Assembly (NCBI RefSeq): GCF_018320785.1
Contig: NC_054867.1
Span: forward strand, 20,108,855-20,172,854
DNA: 64,000 nucleotides
Origin: Cheilinus undulatus
Lineage: Eukaryota; Chordata; Actinopteri; Labriformes; Labridae
Direction: 5' to 3'
The translations under genes were made by a program, and so were the position numbers. Within the stretch, counting starts at the first letter, position 1. The number at the start of each line of letters is the position of its first letter. Below are positions 1-12,439 of this stretch, piece by piece. The notes beneath the pieces were generated by a model that saw only the letters and a list, made by a program, of their open reading frames with translations, did not search any database and was not told the origin of the DNA.

Positions 1-800
1 TGTGATTAAGCTGCATTTAGCGAGAGTCCTCCAAGGCTCCTTTCTGGAGCCTCTTCTCTTCCACATCTACATTTCTACCTGCTCAGATCATAGAAAATGA
101 AAATATTACTATAACTATGCAGATGACACACAGCTATACATTTCAATGGCCTGAGGTGACCATGACCCCATAGAAGCACTGGGTAAATCCACTCAACAAA
201 TTAATGAGCATATGGGTAATAATGTTATTTAGTTAAACAGAGAAAAACTGAGGTAGTTTTTTTCTGACCAAAGGAGGAAAATTTAACTCAGCATGCAGCT
301 CCAGTCACTACAGTTAAAATCCACTGAACAGGCCAGAAATCTATAGGTGCTGTTAGGGATTCAGACCTTTATTTTAAAAACCACATAAAAATGATTATAA
401 AGTAATCGTATCATCCCCTCAGGAATATTGATTGTTCTTTATTTACATTTCATGTAGAAAAAGTGCCCAACCCTGATGGGTTTATAGGACACCAGAAATA
501 CAATTGCATTGTTTTACAAAAAGAAATATATTTCAAGGATTAAAGGTCTTATGGCAGCAGGACCTTAAAAACCTGCATTTATCTTCAGTCGAGTTGACTA
601 CTGTAACAGTGTCTTTACTGGTCTGCCTAAAAAGTCAGGCGGAGAGCTGCAGCTGACTCAGAATGCTGCTGCTCGAGTCCTCACTAAGGCCAAGAGAGTG
701 GATCACATCACTCCTGCTCTGAGATCTTTACACTGGCTCAGAAAACAAAACTACTATGTTCTGGTGTAATACATAGAGGACTGACACTGACAACTTTTTT
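1..800 (+). mobile_element. Truncated L2-like LINE, reverse-transcriptase relic
   Basis: A decayed non-LTR retrotransposon whose coding strand is plus. Around 110-150 a frame reads NYADDTQLYIS, which contains the reverse-transcriptase YADD catalytic motif. At about 655-740 a frame reads QNAAARVLTKAKRVDHITPALRSLHW, split here by changes, which resembles the C-terminal end of fish L2/Maui-type LINE polymerases. Frameshifts and stops separate the pieces, so nothing is translatable. The 5' part is cut by the window edge. The family assignment rests on remembered motifs, not on an alignment. Confidence 0.75.
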
Positions 801-2591
801 GGCACTTTATTCTCTAATTTAATTTAATTTTTATTCTATTTGCATATGATTTTTAGAAATTAAACTTCTTTCGGGCTATGTAGCAAGCACTAACCTACTC
901 TGCAGAAATAACTGCCTGTCACCTTTCAGCACTCACCTCAGCATCAGAGCTGTCTCCACTGCCCCTGCATGCTGCCCCTGCCTCTGACTCACTCTCATCT
1001 CAACCACCTATATCAGGAGACATGGAGATGCATTGAGCATTCTTTCATATTGATAACTGAAATAAGCTTAATGTAGATTGTTCATATGAAGATTTCTGTG
1101 ATGTAGCTCAGTCATGTTATCAGCATATCAAACACACAGGTAGAATAGCAGCCTAATAATTATGTGGGCTACATTAGAAATGGGCAATCTCCCTGAAACA
1201 TGACTGAGCAGTTTGACAGTTCAGAAATTGTCAAATTTGTGTTCAGACTTGGAGTCTTTTTTTAATGGATGCTGTCAAAGAGAGGAATAACGTCAGGAGA
1301 GAGAAAAAAGTGAGTAAAAAAGACCTTAAATACAGCCGCTAGAAAAAGTATTTTTCCACCCTGCACTGTGAATGATTACATGTTTTGTTCAATAAAAACA
1401 TGAAAACATATCATTTTTTGCACAGTATTAGTTTAAGCAGACTGTGTTTGTCTATTGTTGTGACTTAGATGAAGATCAGAACACATTTGATGACCAATTT
1501 ATGCAGAAATCCAAGAAGTCCCAAAGGGTTTACATACTTTTTCAAGCGACTCTATGTTTAGAACTACAAATGAACTTCCTTCTGTCGATTCTTATTTTTA
1601 TAACGTCACTTTTCCAACCCTCATCCTTTATCTGGGCTTAGGACCTGCAAAAATGACTCAAGAGAGATACTCTGGCAGTTACTTCAAATTGTATTTTTAG
1701 TTGTTTTTTTATTCTGTTTTTAATAAGTTTAGTTTTCTTAACTTTGGTTTAGTTTTGAAACTTATGGTCCATTTAAGAGCCTGCACCAAATCACAGTGAG
1801 ACATGAACATTTTTAACCATTTGATTCATAATATGTTTTTTCTTTTTTTCTTTGGTTCTGAAAGAACCAAAAAGAGATAATAGAAAAACTGTCTAAACGA
1901 CATGGAGAGGTGAACTTCTCCTGCTCCACCGCAGCTGAGAGGGACTGCTGTGTGAAGACTTGGCCGCCTGTAAGAGCTTTGAGACTGGGAGGGGCTCACG
2001 GCAGCCCCCGCTGCTCACTGAGAGAAGCAGCAACAATATGTGCTTTCACGTCAGTCTCCCAAAGTTTCCAATAACACCAGAAAAAGTCGCTAGATTTGTC
2101 GCTTGGTGCTTTTTAAAAAAAAAAATCACTAGAGGGGTCTGAATACTCGCTAAATATAGCATGTAAGAGCCCCCATAAGGACCTGCTAAAGTTTTATTTT
2201 AGCATCCAAAATAATCCCAGGGTTCTGGTTGATTGAATCAACATATCCTATAAAATGGCATTAACACAAGTTTTCTTTTTATATATTGTTGGTTAAACTG
2301 TGCCTGGTGTTGCTGCTTCAGTGAACAGCACATTTGGCTATTAACACAAAACGTAAGGATATTTGTCATCACTGATTTACCATCAAAAAGAGGAATAAAA
2401 ATGTTTTAAACTCACAATGCTGTAGATCACTCTATGACCCATGCTTCATGTGAGCAGTGACAGGTTGTCTTGCTTTGACACACAAGTATTAGCAGTGGTG
2501 TGGTGGTGTGTGCAGAAGTGAGTATACTCCTAATTCGTATACTTTTTGATAGTGAATATACTCCTCATTTTATAGTGGGTACACTCTGTGG
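801..2591. other. Non-coding stretch, no gene seen
   Basis: AT-rich sequence without an open frame that looks like protein. The short frames here have random-looking composition and no recognisable domain. No repeat with readable boundaries was found. Confidence 0.5.
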
Positions 2592-3542
2592 CAGTGATAC
2601 TCAATGTGTGGCTCTTTAGCCACATGTGGCTCTTTTGTCTTAAGTCTTACTTTGAAAACAATCCCCCTTACACACATAAAAAAGGAAATTTTGACCTCAG
2701 GAATGATCCATTGCAAGTCACATGAATCAGTTGTTTTCCCACACATACTCAGTCGGTTTTACATACCATTTTTAATCTGCAAACTTTAATTTTTTGTTTG
2801 TTTATTTCCATCTGATGTGTGCAAGAAAGAACATGAAGATAAATATCACTGCCTCTTTAGAAGAGGGACGAAACATGCTCCAAACTCAACTTCTGACTTC
2901 TGGATGTCTGTGCAGGTTGAGGTCTGAACTAGCAGTTGTATGAAGGATCAAATTTTGAATCCAACACTTTTACAAAATACAGCTTGCCAAATCAACATGA
3001 ATGTCAAATTTTCAGTTATCTAATACGGGTATTCAGCAATGAATTATATTTAGTAATAAAATGCTAGTTTTTCTTTTTTAACGCATCTGAATTGTCTAAT
3101 CTCTGAATTTTATAATTTTATAATTTTATCTTTGATATTAACATATGGTTAATTAATTTTATGTAAACTAGTTATGACTGCATAGAGATTAGCTGGTATT
3201 TTAACAGAAAAGCAGAATAAAATAAACAGAGGATAATGTATTTTTTTTTAAACAAACAAAACCATCATCTGAAGGAGTTAACATGTATCTGAGTTGACCG
3301 TGGGGATAAAAAGTGATGGCTTAAACCAGCTTTTTAACCCAAATAGTAATCTTAAATGACTGTTGATGAAGAAAATGATGAAAATGAAAGCTGAAACCAA
3401 AATCTCTTTGCATGTTCTGATTAATATCTTTTTCTTCATTTAATAATTATTGGATTTACACCCCCAGGTGTGAGTTGTGGCTCTAGCAAAAGGAACTTTT
3501 CAACAGTTTGGCTCTTTACTTTAGCAGGGTTAAGTGACACTG
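2592..3542. mobile_element. Possible hAT-like non-autonomous element
   Basis: The stretch begins with CAGTGATACTCAATGTGTGG and ends with CACTG. The motif GGCTCTTTA occurs near both ends, though in the same orientation. CAGTG...CACTG termini are typical of fish hAT-derived elements. I could not identify a clear 8-bp target duplication, so the boundaries and the class are uncertain. Confidence 0.4.
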
Positions 3543-3582
3543 CTTTTATCCATACTGGATTGTTTCATCCAAGGTCCTAGTG

Positions 3583-4080
3583 CAGTGATTCCCAACCTGT
3601 GGGCCGTAGCCCCCTGGTGGGCCGTGAAGGTATTGCAAGTGGGCCGCCAAATCATTTCCAAAATAGTATGATTTGTGTGTGTGTGTACACAGAATAGTGT
3701 TTTAAATGTTAAAACTCAGTTACGTTAAAAAGGATACTAAAATGTTATATATTCTTTTCATTATTTTGTTTTGTTTTTCCTTCAAGTATTAGACATGTGA
3801 CAAGCAAATGAGAGATAGGAACTTTTGTTGTAATCTAGAGGTTAATGTGTGGACCGCTCCTTAAAAACTAATACTGAAGGTGTTGCAACATGTTACAGTT
3901 GCTGTGTTAGGGACTGTGGAGCTTCCAACATGTTTCTCCGTTATGTTCAATCTTCAATTAAAAAAAAAGTGCTCAGAGAACGCATTATATGGCCTCCATA
4001 TTTATGGGGTCGGAGGTGGGCCGTGAAAATTTTTGAGACTTAAAAGCGGGCCCTGAGTTGGAAAAGGTTGGGAACCACTG
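3583..4080. mobile_element. hAT-type MITE with intact 8-bp target duplication
   Basis: The left end reads CAGTGATTCCCAACCTG and the right end reads GGTTGGGAACCACTG, which are near-perfect inverted repeats. The element is flanked by the direct repeat TCCTAGTG at 3575-3582 and 4081-4088. An 8-bp duplication plus CAGTG termini is diagnostic of hAT transposition. The interior has no transposase. The motif GGGCCGTGA recurs near both ends (about 3619 and 4019). The 498-bp size fits a non-autonomous element. Confidence 0.88.
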
Positions 4081-4204
4081 TCCTAGTGTGTTTTCCTTGC
4101 ACAGATTTGAGTGGCTACATTTTTTTCTAAACTTGGGTCTAGATTTCTCATTACGGAAGTGGTTGTGGGTCCTGACGCTAGCCCAGTGTAGCACAACTGG
4201 CCAG

Positions 4205-4232
<28 letters not shown>
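4205..4232. repeat. Poly(A) tract
   Basis: About 28 consecutive A residues on the plus strand. No clear SINE or LINE body precedes it, so it may be simple low-complexity DNA. Confidence 0.9.
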
Positions 4233-4235
<3 letters not shown>

Positions 4236-4525
4236 AATCCCTGTTTTCATCACAAATAGTTTTAATTTATTCTTTTATTCATTGAATCACCAGCATCTTA
4301 GTAATTAAAATACATTTTATTTCACATATTTTGAGCTCCATTTTGGAAACCTTACAACAAGCTAAAACCAAACTTTCTTTCTATCCACAGAGGCACTAGG
4401 AGAACATCAATAAACTTTTTTTTTTTTTTCATTTATTTATTTCCTAAGTAAACCCAATCACAGCATTCATTTTAACTCATTTTGGTGAATCAAAATGTCT
4501 GCCATGAAGTGGTTTAAAGGGGTTT

Positions 4526-5746
4526 TTAGAGCAGGGACGGAGGGGCAGGAGTGGATGGAGCCTCTCTCCTTCTCTTCATCCACTGAGGTTTCCGCAGTCC
4601 CACGGAGTGTCTCCATCTTTTGAATCTTGACATCTCCATGGGTGCCGGCTCTGGAGCTGGAGTGATCTTTGGCTTCAGCTTCTCCACCTCTGTAGCATGG
4701 ACTCTCTCCTTCTCTGCCATGATGTCCCTCAGGGAGTCTATCTCATGCTCCATTGTTTCCTGAAGGCTGATCTTTTCTGCCTTCAGATTCTGGATCAATT
4801 TCAGGTTCTCTGCCACCTCCCCGTAGAGAGACTTGATCTCAAATCTGAGATCATTTATGAGGCTCTCTGTCTCCTGCTTCACAGCCAGAATATCATTTTG
4901 GTTCTTCTGTCTGAGTTCGTTGGAGGCTCTCATCTTCTCCACTTCTTCAAGGAGAAGCTTCACTCTGTCTTTCTCATCCTGCAGCTCTGCTGTCAGCTGC
5001 TCTCTCAGAGTTTTATCAGGCTCTTGCAGCTCCTGAAGTGTATTCGGATGAATGAGCTGGCTTTTTAAGTTCTCCAGCTCAGGCTGTAGAATCTGCTCCT
5101 TCATTGTGGCAGCCTGCTGCAGGGTAGAAATTTCCTCCATGGCCTTCTCTTTGAGAGCCTTGATTTCAGCATTCAGGGACCCTATCATCTGCTGGTGTCT
5201 GGACTCTCTCTCTGAATGAGCCTGGCTTTGCTCTTCCATGTTGATCCTGAGATTGTCCAGCATCTCTTTTGTAGCAGCCATGTCAGCCTCATACCTGGAT
5301 TGCAGCTCCTGGTATGAAGCCTTCATGCCGTCTAGTTCCTCTATGAGGGCCTGGCTTTTCTCCTTCTCATCCTGGAGATCCTTGGTGAACTTTTCACTGT
5401 TCACCAAGTGTGCCACTTTCAGCTCCTCATAGTCTGCGTGCAGATCTTTCTTCTTCTTCTGCCGCTTGGAATCATTGACTTTATGAGATATCCTGAAAGC
5501 CGAGAGAGTTTCCTCACTGCTGTATTTTTGCAGCCTCTCAAGCTCTCGTTTTGTCTCCTTTCCCTGGTTAATGTGCATTTCTTTCAGGGCTTTCTGCTTT
5601 GCAAGCTGCTGCTTGGTCAGCTCCAGCTCCTGGCTCATCTGGACTTTTTCAGTCCTCTCTTGCTGTAGCTGCTGGCGGAGCTGCACAACATCCTGACGGA
5701 GTCTTTCAACCTCCATCTGTGTGCTGTTGTTCCTTCTTGCTGGCAT
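4526..5746 (-). CDS. Intronless coiled-coil protein of unknown function
   Basis: A 406-residue single-exon open frame when started at MPARRNN. An upstream in-frame ATG at 5803 would add 19 residues but lies across a probable 5'UTR intron (donor GTAAGG at 5810, acceptor TTTTAG at 5751). Almost the whole protein is charged heptad-like coiled coil rich in Glu, Lys, Gln and Leu, interrupted by a KRQKKKK basic patch near residue 95. The C-terminus is basic (FKRWRH, MKRRR) and ends in a Pro/Ser tail. A TATA-like box (TATATATA) lies at 5890-5897, and AATAAA signals on the minus strand fall at 4432-4441, followed by an A-run in the transcript sense. This arrangement suggests a live gene or a retroposed copy. 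I do not recognise the family; resemblance to golgin- or trichohyalin-like proteins is probably only coiled-coil composition. Confidence 0.75.
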   Translation of the reverse strand: MPARRNNSTQMEVERLRQDVVQLRQQLQQERTEKVQMSQELELTKQQLAKQKALKEMHINQGKETKRELERLQKYSSEETLSAFRISHKVNDSKRQKKKKDLHADYEELKVAHLVNSEKFTKDLQDEKEKSQALIEELDGMKASYQELQSRYEADMAATKEMLDNLRINMEEQSQAHSERESRHQQMIGSLNAEIKALKEKAMEEISTLQQAATMKEQILQPELENLKSQLIHPNTLQELQEPDKTLREQLTAELQDEKDRVKLLLEEVEKMRASNELRQKNQNDILAVKQETESLINDLRFEIKSLYGEVAENLKLIQNLKAEKISLQETMEHEIDSLRDIMAEKERVHATEVEKLKPKITPAPEPAPMEMSRFKRWRHSVGLRKPQWMKRRREAPSTPAPPSLL

Positions 5747-5889
5747 TTTTCTAAAATGTACAGAACGATGAATGAACACTGAATTGGAAGTCTGTCTCAA
5801 CAATCCTTACGTTGTCTCTCAGTGCTGTCGAACTCGACGAACAATTCTGGGACCAGTGACTCAATGTACTGATAACAAGGAATCAGTCC

Positions 5890-5897
5890 TATATATA
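5890..5897 (-). promoter_or_regulatory. TATA-like box of the coiled-coil gene
   Basis: TATATATA, read on the minus strand as CTATATATAGG, lies about 145 bp upstream of the ATG and about 80 bp upstream of a candidate 5'UTR splice donor. That spacing fits a core promoter. Confidence 0.5.
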
Positions 5898-6099
5898 GAC
5901 TTTTTCACATTCCATTCTACTCTGAAGTTCTAAATTCCAATTCTTCTTCTACTCTTTAATTTCTGGCATGTTTACATTCAAAATCTCCATCTTTGATTCA
6001 GACCCGAAAATTTCTGATATCTGTACCACTCAAGGTGGTTGTACATTTTTAAAAAGTCTGTGTCTGTATGTCCATCCCTCGTCTATAGAACCATAGATA

Positions 6100-6722
6100 T
6101 ATATATAGAAGACTAGATATGCCAGTGCGCTGTAGCAGCCTGCTAAGCGACGTGCCTATGTGGCGGCCATCTTGGCGGGGGGCAACGTTCTCATTAAAGG
6201 CAATGCATGTACGTTGAAAATAAATCATAACTTGCTCAGTTCTCAAATGATTTTCATGTGGTTTACTTTATTGTCAACACCAAAACATGTGCTATTAATA
6301 CAGAACATTTGATTTAAAAAAAAAAAAAAAAAAACTGAAAAGGGCTATCTACCAATGTAGTCTACAATTTTACTCTTTAGGTCAAGAGGTCTGGGAATCT
6401 TTTATGTTCAGCCATTATATATTTATAAATGTATATACATAGATATATAGTTGTATGTATAAAAATAGAAAGATAAATATATACATATATAGAAAATATG
6501 TTTTTAGAGCAAAAGATTTAATTGTAAAGGTAATCAAAAAATCATTTATATTAATCTATTTGTCTCTCTCCCCCTCCTTCTCTCTCTCTCACTCTCTCGC
6601 TATATATACTGTATATGTTTATAGAAACAAACACACTGTGGAGATAGAATAGAATAGAGTTTATTGCCATTTGTACAAGTTAGAAACAGGTACATTGAAA
6701 TTGTTGTGCATGTCACTGAGTA
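6100..6722. repeat. Low-complexity AT/TC tract and probable retroposon tail
   Basis: AT-rich and pyrimidine-rich simple sequence (TATATA around 6425-6500, TCTCTC around 6560-6600). It is followed at about 6648-6722 by TAGAATAGAATAGAGTTTATTGCC. That pattern resembles the tail of fish retroposons read on the minus strand (AATAAACTCTATTCTATTC). Confidence 0.45.
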
Positions 6723-6802
6723 AACAGTAACACTTCACTTCACCTTGGACCTAAATAACGTATATAACTATAAATATAAATACTATAACTATAACGTATA
6801 TA

Positions 6803-6995
6803 ACTTCTATAACTACTACTAGTAGTAGTGGTAGTACACCAACTACTACCGCTGATACTGGCACTGCTACTACAACTGGTAATACTATTACAAATGCTGA
6901 TACTACTGCTACGATTCTAACGGCTATTTATACTACTACTGCTGCTTGTACTTTTAGTACTACTATTACTGCTTGTACAACTATACTACAGCTGC
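6803..6995. repeat. Degenerate (ACT)n / (TAC)n trinucleotide repeat
   Basis: ACT, TAC and GCT triplets recur for about 190 bp with many substitutions. All frames contain stops. It is best read as an old, decayed trinucleotide microsatellite. Confidence 0.75.
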
Positions 6996-7773
6996 TATCA
7001 ATCATCTGGTATTTGGCTGTCAAGCTGCTAGCTCGCATTAGTGTTTTGCTAGTAGCCAAGTAGTTACTGAAGCTCTCAACAAGATTTAATAATGAAAAAA
7101 GAGCCAAAAACTATTTTTACCTATGAAAGGTTATTCCCAGTTTCCTTGTTTCAACAGTACGGCGTAGTGTGCAACCGTATGCAGCACAATGTGCAGGCAT
7201 CCTTGTTTAGTTTTCATGCCATCTACAACCACGGAATGCCCTGACACTTTGCCCCTACTAGCTTAGCCTCGCACGCAGCTCAAAGGGGTGTGTCATATCT
7301 ACTTATTCATATCTGTGTGTAGAACAGTCAAAGAAAGTATTTCAGCAAAAGCTGGACATTTTGACATATGTTGTCACTTTCATTGATCCAACTCTCAGTC
7401 TCAATATGCCTGCATGATGCGGTTGTGTGTGTAGGAAACCAGGAAAATGCGGAGTGGATTTCTACTGATATGGGTATTCCCCTTACTGATAAAGTGGAAC
7501 GGATTTGACTTGAGTTTTGATCGCGGTCATGCACTAATACCTTTTTTCAGAATACTGAATAACAGCTGACGGTGATCCAGATGATTGTTAAGCAATGAGA
7601 ACTAGCTATCGTAAGCTAATTAGCATTCACCTATTCTTTGAGGATGAAGAGTTTCTTGCCCTCTGATTCCCAGACAGCATTATTGACCAAAACACATTAA
7701 AATGCATAAACTGTCTGTACTCCGTAAACGCTTATGCTGATGGCTGTGTTTAAGGTAAGGACTTCCTAGTGTA

Positions 7774-8944
7774 GATACAGTGCCTAAAAAAGTATTCACC
7801 CCTATGGATGTTTTACCCTTTGATGATTTTATAAAACAATCATGCTCAACATAATTTAGATTTTCTGATGAAAAAAAAATCCTTAATATCAAAGTGAAAA
7901 CTGATTTCTTCTAAGTGATGAAAAATATATAAAAATTTTTAAAGTCAAATAAGTGACTACATTATTATTTACCCCCATAAGAAGTCTATGTAGGTTGTCC
8001 TCCAGGACTTTACTATATGTTGCCGCATTCATTTTACCCACTACCTTTAAAAGCATTTCTGGGCCGACTGCTGAAAAGCATCCCCACAGAATGATGCTGC
8101 CACGACTTTGCTTCACAGTGGGGAGGGTGTGTTTATGGTGATGTGCAGTGTTTGGCTGGTGCCAAACATAATGTCTTGTCTGGTGGCCTTAAAGCACCAT
8201 TTTGATCTCATCAGACCAAAGAACTTTTCTTCCACTTGACTGTGGAGTCTCCCACGTGCCTTTTGGCGAACTCTAGTGGAGATTTAATGAGTTTTCTTCA
8301 ACAGTTACTTTCTCTTTGCCAATCTCCCATAAAGCTTTGAAGCTTTGGTAAAGAACAGCTTTAGTGTGCAGAGTCTCTCTATCTCAGCTGCTAAAGTTTG
8401 TAACTCCTTCAGAGTCATAGGTGTCTTGGTGGTCTCTCTCACTTGTCTCCCTCTTGCATGGCCACTCATTTTGTGAGGACAGCCTGATCTAAGGCAGATT
8501 TACACATGTGCCATATTCCTTCCATTTCTTGATGATGAATTTAACTGAACTCCAAGGGATGTTTATTGCTTTGGAAATGTTTTTGTATCCATGTCCTGAC
8601 TCATATACTTTACATACTTTGGTTCCTTTGTCTTCATGGTGTAATGATTGCCAGGAATATTGATTAACCAGTGACTGGACCTTCCAGACACAGGTGTCTC
8701 TATACTGCAATCACTTGAGACGGTGATCCCCATTTCACTAATTGTGAGACTACACTCACCACCTGGCAAGACCTCTGTTAAATTAGGTCAGTCACTTTAT
8801 TAGTAGAAAACTGTTTTCACTTCAACATTTAAGGGGTTTTTGGGGTAAAAAAAAAAGAAGCTTAATCACATTGACTATGATTGATTTATAAAATAAATTA
8901 AAAGTAAGATACCAAGGGGGAGAGTAATTTTTAGAGACACTATA
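7774..8944 (-). mobile_element. Degenerate Tc1/mariner element with transposase relic
   Basis: The left end reads TACAGTGCCTAAAAAAGTAT and the right end, reversed, reads TATAGTGTCTCTAAAAATTA; these are diverged Tc1-type inverted termini next to TA. On the minus strand, broken frames give transposase pieces in order: a helix-turn-helix piece (YGTCVNLP, then SGHARGRQVRETTKTP near 8400-8520) and a central piece (GSIILWGCFSAVGPE near 8050-8110, the conserved Tc1 block just before the second catalytic Asp region). Stops and frameshifts make it a pseudogene. Confidence 0.85.
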
Positions 8945-11804
8945 AAAACAGATGTCCTCTTGCTGTTGTTATAACTGTTCAGCAAGGATTGTATTTCAGG
9001 TAGGACTATGCAGATCCTGTGCTTAAGCTGCAATACCTCCTTAATTTTTCAGAATCTCCAACTCTTTAAATAATGAAAATGTTTGTATTGACATTATGGC
9101 TCAAGACCAAAGGTAAAACTGAACAAAGAAGGCACACTTCAGTGCTGTGGGGAGCTGGAGATGGTGTTCATGAAAATAGAACACAGTCTTGGTAGATCCA
9201 TTTTTTTAAGGAACCATTACACTTAATATTTTCCCTCAATGTTGAGCTAAGTATTTACCTCACAGTACCCTCCATATCACAAATAGTTATATTCTTCCCC
9301 AGCTTTGGTGCATTTCGCTGTTTAAAGTATAATAATTGTACAAATAGCCTGTCTGTGGCCTTCCAAGGAGCCCAGGCAATGACCTTAGTGTATATCTATG
9401 TTTGCATTTGTCATGTTTGTTCATGCTCATGTATTCATGCAGCTTCTCCATTCATTCATATGCCCATGTTTGTGTGTGCATGGCTGCATGTGTGCCTCAG
9501 AGTGTGTAATCTCTGTGGATGTCCATGTGTGTTTATGTAAGTATTTAAGAACCTAGATGTCAGGATGTAATGTGCACGTATGTGAGTGCAGGGTAAAAAT
9601 ATCTCACCCTCTCCACTCAGGCAGAAGCATTAGCCACTGTGTGTATACACACAGACAGAAAAACACACACAATCCCACTCTCCATCACTGCTGAAGTCTG
9701 CCAGCATGCAAATATGACCAATTTAACGCCTGCTAGTCAAGTACAAAACAAAATGCAGATCAGAAAAGGAGGCTGAGTGAGGTGAGCAGACGGGTGCGCG
9801 TTTAAACTGAACTTTTCAGACGGAGGAGTGATAAGGTTGCTGGGGTTGTGCAATAGCTTCTTGGTAGTTTTGTTTTTTTCCTTAGTTATATGGAATATTA
9901 TAGGGCACATGTGCAATATGGTCAATGTGCAACTATGTCATCTGTGGTTGTGTTCAGTACATTTGAACCCTGTTTACACCTTTCATTAACTATCATGCTG
10001 AGTAACCAGATTCCTAGTGGTCCTTAAGGTTGAGATTCACTGATTGTAAAAATCAGGGCTGATGCGGATACCTGTGTTTAAAATAACTATTTAGCAAATT
10101 TAGCAGATGTTTTTCTTTACTTTTTTGGTGTAATACTCCCACTGTGTATCATTTCTCATGTTTGACCATGAAAGCTGATACGAGTTTGTCTAAAGGGTCA
10201 TATCCTCTGCCCAATAGTAAATCTATTTTCTAAAACAGCTGTTTTGTGTGCTAAATACCAACATTAAATTGATACAATGCAACAGATGAACATCTGCCTC
10301 TAATATTGGTTCGTGCCCACATTATTTGTGGCAGCTGATGTTAGGGTGCTACCAATGTTTAACCAATGCATCTAGCGTCATGATAGGCGTGACAACCACT
10401 CAGTAAGTACTGATGATATGCTACAGATAATATGCATGTGGTCAAGGATGCCTTCATCTGGATTGGTTTGGTAGTGTAGAGTTTGTACTGGCATGCGTTA
10501 GAGGTTGCCCTTGTCAAGTGGCATGTGCTGCCACGCAGAAAGTGTAGCTTATATGTGTCCATCCAGTCTCACTGATGACATTTTGATCTGAATTGAGTTG
10601 TCACCTTAATCTAACCAGCACCCTACTAGTTAAAAAAAATAATTTGTTTCCTATAAAAGCCCATTTTTGACAAATTGGATAAGAAAAAGCTGTTAAAGAG
10701 GTCTTCAGAGCTTTTTTTTTGTTTTTTTTTGTTTTACAATTTTCATGAAACTATTCACAGTATGTGATAACCTAAGAGTAAAAGGACAAAGAGGGGCTTT
10801 TTTGTAACAGTAGTTAGGACAAGATCACCAGAGAGATGTCTTGACTCTTTGTTCCCAGGAGTCACATATATCTATAAGAAATGAAAATTCCCCACAGGAG
10901 CTCTAATAAGTGGATTTCTTTAGGTTTAGCATTAACTAATGTATGAGTAATAGCAAAAGTATGAGGCGATGATCTGATTTTTTTTTTAACTGTGACATTA
11001 GTGCAGTACCACTTCATACAAAGAAGTGACAACCGCTAGCGACCACGTGAAAGCTGTCTGATCTTTGCTTCAGTAGCAGCACCACAGAACAAAATCAGAA
11101 GCTCATTTAGCGACGGATAATCCCCTCCTGCATGGGGAGCTCATTGTGCCCTGCATAGCCCAGATTCATCTCTCCCACTATCACTCTGCTCTCGCTCTCT
11201 CTGTGAGCTCCGCCGAACACAAGCAGGCAGAGAATCTCCATTTATTTCTGTAACAATGTCCCTTCATGGCGCCCTTCTTTTCTCTATGGGGTTTCCAGGG
11301 CCACTGTGTCAGGTGACTCAGATGGAACCAGGCCCGTGTGTCCTGCGGGGAAGATGGTCTGCACTTTTGAGATGGAGGCACTCAATGCAAGTGTCTGGGT
11401 ATTTATTGTGGAAATTGTACTTGGAGTACATGTGAAGAGGAAGTGAGCTGAGTGCAAAGACGGAGAAGAGAGCCAAACATAGTCTCAAATATAGAGAGAA
11501 TATTACAGTTCAAGGTTAGGGGTTTGGAATAGGGAACAAATGACTGAGTAAGACATGAGAACAAACTTTCTATTCAGTGACAGAACCCTTATACATTCAT
11601 GTTTCACCTTTATTCTCTGTTGTTCTGGTGAAGTCAGTGGTAAGTGGTTAAAAAATTCCAGCCAAGACTTTACACTGCAGGGAACAGATCCAAACAGAAC
11701 AGGTTTATGGAGTCTAACCTTTTTTTCAGTCTCCATAGGGAATACCTGCTTCTCAATTCCCTCTGATACTCATTATTCAGTATTGCTCTTTTTTCCCGAG
11801 GAAT
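8945..11804. other. Non-coding stretch, no gene seen
   Basis: No splice-flanked coding segment or recognisable domain was found. TG/CA-rich simple sequence occurs around 9390-9540 and 9650-9670. The block at about 11,030-11,380 is less AT-rich than its surroundings and could be regulatory, but nothing in it is diagnostic. Confidence 0.45.
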
Positions 11805-12069
11805 TGTGAAGGCATCACCCACCCAAATTTATCATCAGAGGGCAGGATAGAAAAAGGGGTAAATCGCCCCGGCAACTCGCACCCCGCAAACCGCTTTAAT
11901 GTCGACGATCGCAATGGTGGAGCCGGCTTGCTTTGGCCCTGCTCAGCATCATTCCCGGCACGACCAAACTGGTGATGGAAAAATAACTCAGCACAGCTTG
12001 GTTTGGCTCTGCATGGCCAAAAGTCATAGTGGAAAAGGCCCACTGGAGTCATTTTGGTACGCTGGCCAT

Positions 12070-12157
12070 TTTGGTGAAGGTTCACCATGGTTCCAGGTTT
12101 TCTCCACTTGTGGATAATGACTCTTACTATAGTTGGTTTGAGTCAATGTTTTTTACC
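12070..12157. mobile_element. Tc1-like transposase fragment
   Basis: This short segment, reading GGTGAAGGTTCACCATGGTT and then GTTTTCTCCACTTGTGGATA, resembles a conserved stretch from the helix-turn-helix part of a fish Tc1 transposase gene. No termini are present. It abuts unrelated GC-richer sequence at 11,820-12,060. Confidence 0.5.
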
Positions 12158-12439
12158 TTAATAAATGAAATCATCATATACTTTTCAAATACTTTTTCAC
12201 TGCACTGTAAGAGCTTTCTAAAACACAGGTCATTTATCCTTTGCTGGATGTGTCACTTAAAAATCAAGAGTACCCATTTCTGCAGACACCACTACAACAT
12301 GGCCTCACCACACAATGTTAAGCAGATTTGTTGAAATGTTGCATTCTGCCTGCTGTTGCTGTCCACACAGACTTTTTCTCCTGTGTACACCAAAACATTC
12401 TGATAATTTGTAGATACAACTTAGACTATGATTTCACTA

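Noticed and set aside
4697-5668. Plus-strand open frames over the coiled-coil gene
   Set aside because: They are antisense shadows of a highly repetitive Glu/Lys/Leu coding sequence.
11777-12334. Overlapping open frames of 70-100 codons
   Set aside because: They run across a Tc1 fragment and G/C-rich sequence with no protein-like conservation pattern.
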